This document shows positions 57,201-64,000 of a DNA stretch of 64,000 bases, one piece after another (position 1 is the stretch's first letter; every line of letters begins with the position of its first letter). Below the pieces are notes generated by a model, which was not told the DNA's origin, searched no databases, and saw only the letters and a list, made by a program, of their open reading frames with translations. Origin of the DNA: Thinopyrum elongatum (lineage: Eukaryota; Streptophyta; Magnoliopsida; Poales; Poaceae); NCBI GenBank assembly GCA_011799875.1, contig CM022300.1, positions 168,719,837 through 168,783,836 of the forward strand, given 5' to 3'. The position numbers and the translations under genes are program-made.

Positions 57201-59080
57201 TCCTAGTTCGCGCCGCGCGGGACGTGCTACAACTCCAAGCCCAGGAAACGATTTTCAATTTTACGTTCCTCCTCATGGTATGCCGCCATATGCTCATCCT
57301 TTGGCTTGTACTCCTTGTTGGAGAAGTTGACGAGGAGCTGGGAATCGCCTTTGATGGTGAGGCGCTTGACCCCCAGAGTGGCCGCGGCCTTGAGCCCAGC
57401 GACTAGGCCCTCGTACTCCACAATGTTGTTGGAGACCTTATCGTTGTGCTGGAAGTAAAGTTGGACGGCATAGTAGAGCTTGTCCTTGGTCGGGGAGACG
57501 AGCACGATCCCGGCTCCCGTGGCCTGCCGTGCGAAGGCGCCATCGAAGTGCATGACCCAACCATCGGGCGCCTCGTTGCCAGGTGTGAGGGACTAGTCCT
57601 TGTGCAGCTCCCCGTCGTGGGTGTCCATCCATTCCGCTATGAAGTCGGCAAGCACCGCCCCCTTGATGATCCTGGTTGTACATAATTCTAGCTAGAAGGC
57701 TTGTAGCTCGATGTTCCACTCGGGGACTCGACCAGCAGCGTTGGGGCTGCGCAGCACCTTCTCAAGGGGGTATGCGGAGACAACCTTGATAGGATGGCCT
57801 TGGAAGTAATGGCGCAGCTTTCTTGAAGCGACTAGGAGCGCGAGGAGGATCTTCTGCTGCATGGGGTAATGCGCGTGCCCCGTAGCACTGTGCTGACGAA
57901 GTACACTAGGTGATGGATGAGGCGTGGGGTGTCGGCTTGCCTTGTGCAGAGCGCAAGGGGCCCGGGCACCTCACCAGGCGATGGAGGGGTGGGGGGCCCA
58001 ACGATGCCGCCCTACGGTATCGAGGGCTCGAGGGGCCCCATGGCCTTGCGTGAGCCGTTGGGCCTCCCTTGGGCGCTCACGCGCTCCTACCGGACTGCTA
58101 CGAGTGCCGCGCTGGCAGAATGCGGGGTGGCCGCCAAGTAGAGCACCAAGGGCTCGCGGGAGCGGGCGCCACCATGATGGGCAGACTCGTGAGGTACCTC
58201 TTGAGGTCTTCAATGGCTGCCTTCACTTCTAGGGTCCACTCAAAGGAACCCTTTCTCTTCATCAGCTTGAAGAATGACAAGACGCGCTCGCCCAGCTTGG
58301 AGATGAAGCTCCCCAGGGAAGTCACACATCCTGCCAGCTTCTACATCTCTTTGAGGGTCTGAGGCAGGCGCATCCTCTCGATGGCCTTGATCCTCTTGGG
58401 GTTGGCCTCAATCCCTTGATGCGAGACAAGAAATCTGAGCAACTTGCTGGAGGGGACCACGAAAACACACTTCTCATGGTTAAGCCTCAAACTCACCCTG
58501 CGCAGGTTGGCGAATGTTTCCTCCAAGTCTTCGACCAGGGTTCTAGCCGCACGCAACTTGACCATGATGTCATCAACGTAGGCCTTCGTATTTCTCCCCA
58601 GCTACGGCCCCAACGCGATGTGCATTAGTCGCTGGAAGGTGGCACCGTCGCTCCTCATCCCGAAGGGAATGTAGGTGTAGCAGTACATGCTGCACGGAGA
58701 AATGAAGGCCGTCTTCTTCACATCCTCCATCGCCATATTGATCTGGTGATAGCCCGAGAAGGCATCCAGAAAGCACAACAGATCGCACTCCGCGGTGGAG
58801 TCCACGATCCGGTCGATGCGTGGGACTGGGAACGGATCCTGAGGGTAAGCCTTGTTGAGTCTTGTGAAGTCAACGGACATGCGCTCCTTCCCGCCCTTCT
58901 TGGGGACTACAACTGGGTTGGAGAGCCACTCCGGATGACTCACCTCTTGTATGCCCCCGCTTCACGCAGCTTGTGCACTTCTTGGACGATGAACGCCTTC
59001 TTCTTCGGCACTTGACATGGCGCCTTCTACTTCATTGGACGAGTGTTGGGGGACATGTCCAGGTGGTGCTCGATTACCTC
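57201..59080 (-). pseudogene. TE-F reverse transcriptase and RNase H, broken by stops
   Basis: WLSNPVVVPKKGGKERMSV, CDLLCFLDAFSGYHQI (first catalytic Asp present), IPFGMRSDGATFQRLM, then GP-TAG-LGRN, YVDD (KAYVDDIMVK), and KEM-TAG-KLAGCVTSLG. RNase H (about 57553-57227) keeps MHFDGAFARQ, NNIVEYEGLVAGL and KGDSQLL. LEL-TAG-HVPRG ends this frame. At both RT stops TE-B reads Gln (CAG and CAA). Frame breaks near 58100 and 57600 separate the connection domain. Confidence 0.88.
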
Positions 59081-59880
59081 CCTTGGGACGCCAACCAGAT
59101 CGGACGCCTTCTAGGTGAACACGTCCTTGTTTGCCTGGAGGAAGTTGACAAGCGCCTCCTCCTGCTCCGGGGGGAGGCGGCGCCGATGGTGAAGGTGGGG
59201 CCTGAGTTGTCACCGTCAAAGGGCACCTTCTTCGTCTCGGCATGGTCCTGGGAGAACAACTGCTTCTTCCTTGCGGGCGCTGCCTTCGGAGCTTCCAAGG
59301 TGCCCTCGGCGCTGGGGTGCGAGGCTGCCTCAGCCTTGTAAGCGAGCTTGAGGGCTCGGACCGCATCCTTCCTGTCCCTATTTATGGTGACGACGCCACC
59401 GCTGCCTGGCATTTTTATGACATTGTAGCCCAGGTGGGTCACCGCCATGAACTTGGCGAGCACGGGATCTCCCAAGATGGCGTTGTAAGGGAGGCCGATG
59501 CAGGCCATGTCGAAGTCGATCAGCTCGCTGCAGTTGTTGCTGCGGGGGCCAAATGTGACTGGTAGGCACAGCTGTCCCAGGGGAGTGGTGGAGCTATTGA
59601 TCACCCCAGAGAATGACCTAGTGGGCATGAGCTGGTCATAAGGCACTTGAAGCATGTCAAAGGTCTCCACGGAGAGGACGTTGAGGCCGGCGCCGCCATT
59701 GATGAGTGTTTTGGTGACGGCCACATTGGTGATGGTCGGTGTGCACAGCATGGGGAGCGTGCCGGTGGCGGCTGCAGATTTGCGATGGTCCCTGGAGTCG
59801 AAGGTGATGATGACCTCGGGCCACGCGCGGCTCCACGAGGCGTCAGACTGAGGCCGAGCGGCGTTCGCTTGGCGTGGCGA
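59081..59880 (-). pseudogene. TE-F aspartic protease, active-site Asp changed to Asn
   Basis: A long frame (60021-59074) with TNVAVTKTLINGGAGLN, where TE-B and TE-E have LIDGGAG, a G-to-A change (GAT to AAT) that removes the catalytic Asp. Then QLCLPVTFGPRSNN, LPYNAILGDPVLAKFMAV and ARKKQLFSQDH, which keeps the CAG mutated in TE-B and TE-E. The frame then runs into the linker before reverse transcriptase. Confidence 0.82.
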
Positions 59881-60269
59881 CCAGATGCAGGCGCCTGGGA
59901 CCCGCCGAGGATGCATGTGACCATGTGGGGCTCTGGAATCGTGAAGCGCGCGACGAACCAACCGCTGAGCTCTCCCCAAGAGGAGACCGAGGACTCCGGG
60001 AGGCTGCGGAGCCAAGAGCACAGGACGCCCGTGAGGGCGAGAGGGAACCAGTTAGCCATGGCCTTGTCGTCGCTGCCCGCCACTAGGATGCCCTGGGAGT
60101 ACAGCTGAAGGAACTCTTCGGGGTCAGCTGCGCCATCATAGCGCGGGGGCAGCACCGGCCTAAACTTCACCGGCCACTGCACTGAGCGCAAATCAGGAGT
60201 GAAGGCCGGGCAACCCGTGGCGTTCCAGAGAGCGGCGGGATGAACGGCGGGGTGAGCAGCGTCTGCCAT
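59881..60269 (-). pseudogene. gag: TE-F gag, internally deleted
   Basis: ATG at 60269 (MADAAHPAVHPAALWNATG). Core motifs CPAFTPDLRSVQWPVKFRP, PPRYDGAADPEEFLQLY, MANWFPLALTGVLCSWLRSL and LSGWFVARFT are followed at once by PHMVTCILGGSQAPASGRH. This is the same fusion point as TE-B, with no zinc knuckle. Confidence 0.82.
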
Positions 60270-60316
60270 GGGGGTGGTGAAGCGACGATGGAGCGAGGCA
60301 TAAGGACTCCAACACG

Positions 60317-60336
60317 CCCCTACCTGGTGCGCCAAA
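60317..60336 (-). other. TE-F primer-binding region
   Basis: TTTGGCGCACCAGGTAGGGG on the minus strand, next to the 5' LTR. Confidence 0.65.
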
Positions 60337-60836
60337 TGTTGGAATCGGGGCTCCGCAGACCCAAACAAGGATTGAACTCTAGGCATGAGCGAAGGATCCC
60401 GCCTAGCTATGACTTGCTGCCCACTGCCTCATGGCTTGGCTCCATCATGCTTGAACGAGAGGAAGGAAGAGATGGACACAGTGATTTACCCAGGTTCGGG
60501 CCACCTTGCGGTGTAAAACCCTACTCCTGCTTTGTGGAGGATTACCTCGCGAGGAGGATGAGTATGAACCAGTACAAGTGTGAGCTGCCTCGGGAGAGCT
60601 CAAGGGGTGAATGGATCCAATCCCTCTCTACGGTGGAGGCTAGTCTATATTTATACTTGCCCGGTCCTCTTCCCCCAAAGCTCTAGGCGGGAAGGGATAC
60701 CACAACGGCTAGATTTGAAGGGGGACACGAGTACACCCTATCCTGACTAAAGGTGGTCTCTGTCTACAAACTTCTGGTCGTGACATGTAGGTGGCCTCGG
60801 TGATGACCTCCGTCCTGCTGAGCCCGTGGTCTTGGT
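60337..60836 (-). repeat. 5' LTR of TE-F, first 500 bp on plus
   Basis: TGTTGGAATC to gcccgtggtcttggt, colinear with 50818 onward, then interrupted by the start of another family-1 LTR. The missing 370 bp or so are not in the window. Confidence 0.88.
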
Positions 60837-61349
60837 TGTCAGATTCAGGGCTCCGCAGACCCAAGAATGTTCGAACTCTAGGGCGTGTGCGAAGGTCTCA
60901 ACCTCTCAAGTCTCAAGCTCACCCCTACAGCCCAGCCTCATCGGATTCACGTGAGCGGGGAAGAAGATGAACATGGCAGTTTACCTAGGTTCGGGCGACC
61001 TTGCGGTGTAAAACACTACTCCTACTTTGTGGTGGATTGGCCTCATGAGGGTTTGAGGAAGAACAAGTACAATGGACGAACAGCCTTGCGAGGGCTATGG
61101 TGGAGAGGGTGGAAAGGATCCGATCCCGGCCGTCCCCATCTACGGTGGTGGCTAGCCTATATTTACAGCGGCCTTGGTCCTCTTCCTCCAAAACTTAGGC
61201 AGGAAGGGATCCCACAATGGCCAATTTGAAAGGGGACAAGAAGTACATCTAATCCTGACGAAAGGTGGTCTTCTCCTGCAAAGCTTCTGGTCGTAATGCA
61301 GTGGTGGGCTCGGTGATGACCTCCGTCCTGCCGAGCCTGTGGTCTTGGT
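60837..61349 (-). mobile_element. TE-G: 3' LTR fragment of a further family-1 element
   Basis: Starts TGTCAGATTC, complete at this end, and is broken after gcctgtggtcttggt by TE-H. The simplest reading is a minus-strand element inserted in the TE-F 5' LTR and itself hit by TE-H. Only this LTR part is visible. Confidence 0.75.
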
Positions 61350-62210
61350 TGTCGGCCTTCTGAGACCGGGGGTACCCAGACTTGCCTGCCTGCGGCCCAC
61401 GACGTGGCCCCCTCGACGGCCTAGAACGGCCCGGCAGCAAGGACTCCAAGACAAGACCCTCGCGAGGACCCCCTGGCCTCACGAGGCGGACGACACCAAG
61501 ACCTCCAGAGGAGCAGCCTCCCAAGGAGCGAAGATTTCTATGCAGGTACCCAACCTCCCGAGGCTGTGATGATGTGAGCCATGATGACCAAGGCCAGTCG
61601 GGCACCAGCGGGTGCAGAGGAGACAGTTTCTCTTTCGGTGCTAAGGGAGCAAGGACAGGCGTGGGTTCCCTAGGAGCCCTCCAAATGTTTCCATTTTGGT
61701 GCAACAAGACCAAGACCACAAGCTCGGCAGGACGGATGTCATCACCGAGCCCACCACTGCGTCACGACCAGAAGCTTTGCAGGCGAAGACCACCTTTCGT
61801 CAAGATAAGATGTACTACTTGTCCCCTTTCGAATTGGCCACTATGGGATCCCTTCCCGCCTAAGTTTTGAGGGAAGAGGACCGAGGCCACAATAAATATA
61901 GGTTAGCCACCACCGTAGAGAAGGTCGACCCATTCTCATTCCCCGAGCCCTCGCGAGACAGCTCATCCACTGTACTAGTTCATCCTCAACCTCCTCGTGA
62001 GGCCAATCCACCACCAAGCAGGAGTAGGGTTTTAAACCGCAAGGTGGCCCGAACCTGGGTAAATTGCCGTGTCCATCATCTTCCTCGCTCGAGCGTGTAT
62101 CCGGCGAGGCTAGGCTGTAGGGCGACGACCTTGAGGCTTGAGAGGATGAGATCTTTGCACACGCCCCAGAGTTCAAACCTTCTTGGGTCTGTGGAGCCCT
62201 GAATCCGACA
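61350..62210 (+). repeat. 5' LTR of TE-H (family-1)
   Basis: 861 bp, TGTCGGCCTTC to AATCCGACA, in the opposite orientation to all other family-1 LTRs here. Its last 500 bp are the reverse complement of TE-G. Confidence 0.9.
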
Positions 62211-62230
62211 TTTGGCACGCCAGGTAGGGG
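62211..62230 (+). other. TE-H primer-binding region
   Basis: TTTGGCACGCCAGGTAGGGG directly after the LTR, identical to TE-E. Confidence 0.7.
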
Positions 62231-62231
62231 C

Positions 62232-62795
62232 ATGTCGAAGTCCTTCTTCCACCTTCGCTCCGTCGCTCCCATGGCCGACGCACGCCGTGTCTGTGCCTAG
62301 CGCCGAGCCGCTCGTGTCGCCCAGACGGCACCCATGGGCAACGGCGCTCCTCGCCGCTCTGGCTCCCCTGTGGCCAACGCTGCCACTGACCCTGCTGCTC
62401 ATGAGCAGCAGGATTCATCGCTACCACCCTTCATGCGGCGTGATGGTCGCACAGCTACTCCAGCGATGGCGTCGTCTTCCCACATCTGCCACGGGCCGGC
62501 AAACGCACAGGCTGCGCTGCTCATGGCGCGCAAACTGCTGTGCTATCGCCCCGCAAATGACCACTACGACGACTGGCTTGGCCACATCGCCGAGCTCGTC
62601 TACGCCGCCGGTGAAGTTCCTGCACCGTCCCCCTCGCTCCTTCCCCCGCCATTCCAGGTGAGCGACGTGGCTCACGGCGCGCCTCCTCCTCCTCCTCTAC
62701 GTGGTGCCGACCCTAAGCCTAGGCGTGATGGGCCCCAGCGTGACCCGCCGCGTGGAGCACCAGTGTGCGATGAAGTGAGCTGCCAGGTGGTCTAG
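62232..62795 (+). pseudogene. gag: TE-H gag, N-terminal part only
   Basis: ATG at 62232 (MSKSFFHLRSVAPMADARRV), TAG at 62298, then an open frame reading MGNGAPRRSGSPVANAATDP, AALLMARKLLCYRPANDHYD and DWLGHIAELVYAAGE, ending at TAG 62793-62795. It corresponds to the first 150 residues or so of TE-E gag. The capsid core and zinc knuckle do not follow. Confidence 0.75.
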
Positions 62796-63204
62796 CGGCT
62801 GCAAGCCGATGCGTGCACACTCCCAGCGCGACAACTACCACTCCGAGCTCATTGACTTCGATGTCGCCCACATCAGCCTCCCGTACAACGCCATCCTTGG
62901 GTATCCGGCCTTTGCCAAGTTCTTGTCGGCAACCCACCACGGCTACAATGTCCTCAAGATGTCAGGGAGCGGCGGCATCATCACGGTTGCCTACGATGAA
63001 AAAGACGCGGTGTGCTCCCTCGAGTGCGCCTACCAGGCTGCGGCGCTCGAAAACTCTGACGATGAGGGCGCCGTCCTGCCTCCTGAGGCCACCCCCAAGA
63101 AGAAGAAGCAGCTCCTTCCCAAGAGCCATCAGGTGCCTGATGCCCCCGCAGGCGGTGCCTCGGACCCCGCGCCCAATGCAGGGGCACCCTTTCCTCTTGC
63201 ATAG
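62796..63204 (+). pseudogene. TE-H protease, C-terminal part only
   Basis: From 62809 the frame reads QRDNYHSELIDFDVAHISLP, YNAILGYPAFAKFLSATHHG, PKKKKQLLPKS, to TAG 63202-63204. The DGGAG active loop is absent. The junction with gag at about 62800 is a deletion relative to TE-E. Confidence 0.78.
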
Positions 63205-63267
63205 GAAGGCGCGCCCAGTGCCTCCCTTCGAACGGGCTCGGGGGCTTCTGCCTAGAGAGCCTCTAAC

Positions 63268-63778
63268 CTGACCAGCGCGATGAGGGAGGTGCTCAGGCAC
63301 CACTTGGAGGTATGCTTTGATGAGCGTCCCTGCAAGCAAGACGCACGGCGCGAGGCACCATGTGCGCGAGAGTTCATCACTAAGGCGATCCAGGAGCTTC
63401 AGGAGGCAAGGGCCATGTGCGGCGAGCGTCGCCCCGCACGGCCTCCCAGTGCAACTGCGGCCCCTAACACGGGCAGCGAGCTGCGTGTCTGCGTCAACAT
63501 CCCGGGCCTCAACAGGGCCGCTTTGCAGGACCTCTTCTAGCCATCGCGCGTCGGCCGGAGTGGGGGCTACCCCTGCAGCTACGTCTGCATGCCGTTTGGC
63601 CTGCTAAATGTGGGCACCATGTACCAGCACCTCGCACAGCGTGCTGTGGCATCTCAGGAGGCCAGGCTCTTGGCGGTCCTGTCTCAGGAGGTCTCGGTCC
63701 CATGCGAGCCCTCCGGACCTCATGAGCCTCCCAGGCCTCAGGAGCCGGCCGACTCGTGAGGAACGATCTTCGTGGCAC
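63268..63778 (+). pseudogene. TE-H reverse transcriptase remnant
   Basis: Reads MREVLRHHLEVCFDERPCKQ, AREFITKAIQELQEARA, LRVCVNIPGLNRAALQDLF, TAG, then PSRVGRSGGYPCSYVCMPFG and a proline/glutamate-rich tail ending ADS and TGA (63776-63778). It lacks the catalytic motifs and matches the TE-E remnant part by part. Confidence 0.75.
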
Positions 63779-64000
63779 GCGTCTTCAGCTACCCCGACGC
63801 TTCTACAACACTGGTGCCAGGTGACTTTTTGGTCTGTTCAATTGAGGGCGCCCCCCGGGCTACATTATCCTCAGGCTGTCAGGGCCAGCCCCTACAGCTG
63901 TATCATTTTGTGCATGTATCAGAACTGGTTTTGCCTTTATGAATTTACTAAATATTCCAACTTGCATGTCTGGTGCTTCGTCACCATGATGTCGCTACGC
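63779..64000 (+). other. TE-H 3' non-coding region, cut by window end
   Basis: Aligns with the reverse complement of TE-E at about 25430-25788 (gggcgccc-cgggctacat-atcc motif). No coding sequence. Confidence 0.65.

Larger units (their letters stand above)
50818..60836 (-). mobile_element. TE-F: family-1 Gypsy retrotransposon, most complete copy
   Basis: 3' LTR at 50818-51691, antisense gene (51989-54962), 3' non-coding part, integrase, RNase H, reverse transcriptase, protease and gag on minus, primer-binding region, and a partial 5' LTR from 60337 broken at 60836 by TE-G. The reverse transcriptase keeps both aspartate motifs. Gag lacks the zinc knuckle, as in TE-B. Several stops and an integrase Glu-to-Ala change make it inactive. 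TSD left is probably TTAAT (50813-50817); the right copy is outside view. Confidence 0.88.
61350..64000 (+). mobile_element. TE-H: family-1 Gypsy derivative on plus, runs off the window
   Basis: 5' LTR, primer-binding region, truncated gag, protease C-terminal part and reverse transcriptase remnant, then the 3' non-coding region. Its layout after protease equals TE-E. In addition it has lost the gag core, zinc knuckle and protease active site in one deletion. Confidence 0.85.

Noticed and set aside
1..64000. CRISPR array, tRNA or rRNA genes, operons
   Set aside because: Composition, introns and retrotransposon content show a plant nuclear sequence. No regular short repeat-spacer array or RNA gene was recognised by eye.

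Overview
The window looks like repeat-rich intergenic DNA from a large grass genome, most likely Triticeae (wheat, rye or barley). I infer this from stacked LTR retrotransposons, CACTA transposons with GGGCC-rich subterminal repeats, and a large non-coding retroelement with 3.9-kb LTRs. I see no intact host gene. The only host-gene trace is a broken F-box/FBD-type fragment at the left edge (3-1259). Almost all other coding potential is decayed transposon protein.

Layout. Left flank: the F-box fragment, then a CACTA-like element ending at 4886 with an 84-bp repeat, an ORF remnant and a GGGCC repeat block, then a GC-rich segment and an AT-rich LTR-like segment (TE-A). The centre is a five-level nest, which I resolved from target-site duplications (TSDs) and LTR pairs. 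TE-B (family-1 Gypsy, minus, 7440-47515, TSD TATGT) sits in TE-A. TE-C (autonomous-type Gypsy, plus, 8370-39810, TSD ACAAG) sits 52 bp inside TE-B. TE-D (non-coding LARD-like element, minus, 18156-39151, TSD TCTCC) sits in the 3' LTR of TE-C. TE-E (family-1, minus, 20073-29799, ancestral TSD ACAGC) sits in the 3' LTR of TE-D. Each split LTR rejoins to the length of its partner. After the nest come the rest of TE-A, a second CACTA-like remnant, a TGATACGTC-type LTR, and three more family-1 elements: TE-F (minus, from 50818), TE-G (minus, one LTR fragment) and TE-H (plus, 61350 to the window end).

Function. TE-B, TE-F, TE-E and TE-H share LTRs and a primer-binding region but carry complementary lesions. 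TE-B and TE-F keep a full-length pol but share a gag-protease fusion lacking the zinc knuckle. TE-E keeps a zinc-knuckle gag but, like TE-H, has reverse transcriptase reduced to the same short remnant. Between pol and the 3' LTR each family-1 element checked carries a gene on the opposite strand. In TE-E and TE-F it is a coiled-coil protein with a Transposase_28-like N-terminus. In TE-B the same slot holds a B3 DNA-binding-domain ORF behind a TATA box. TE-C also has a TATA-preceded antisense ORF. Premature stops are mostly TAG where CAG is expected, as cytosine deamination in silenced repeats would produce.
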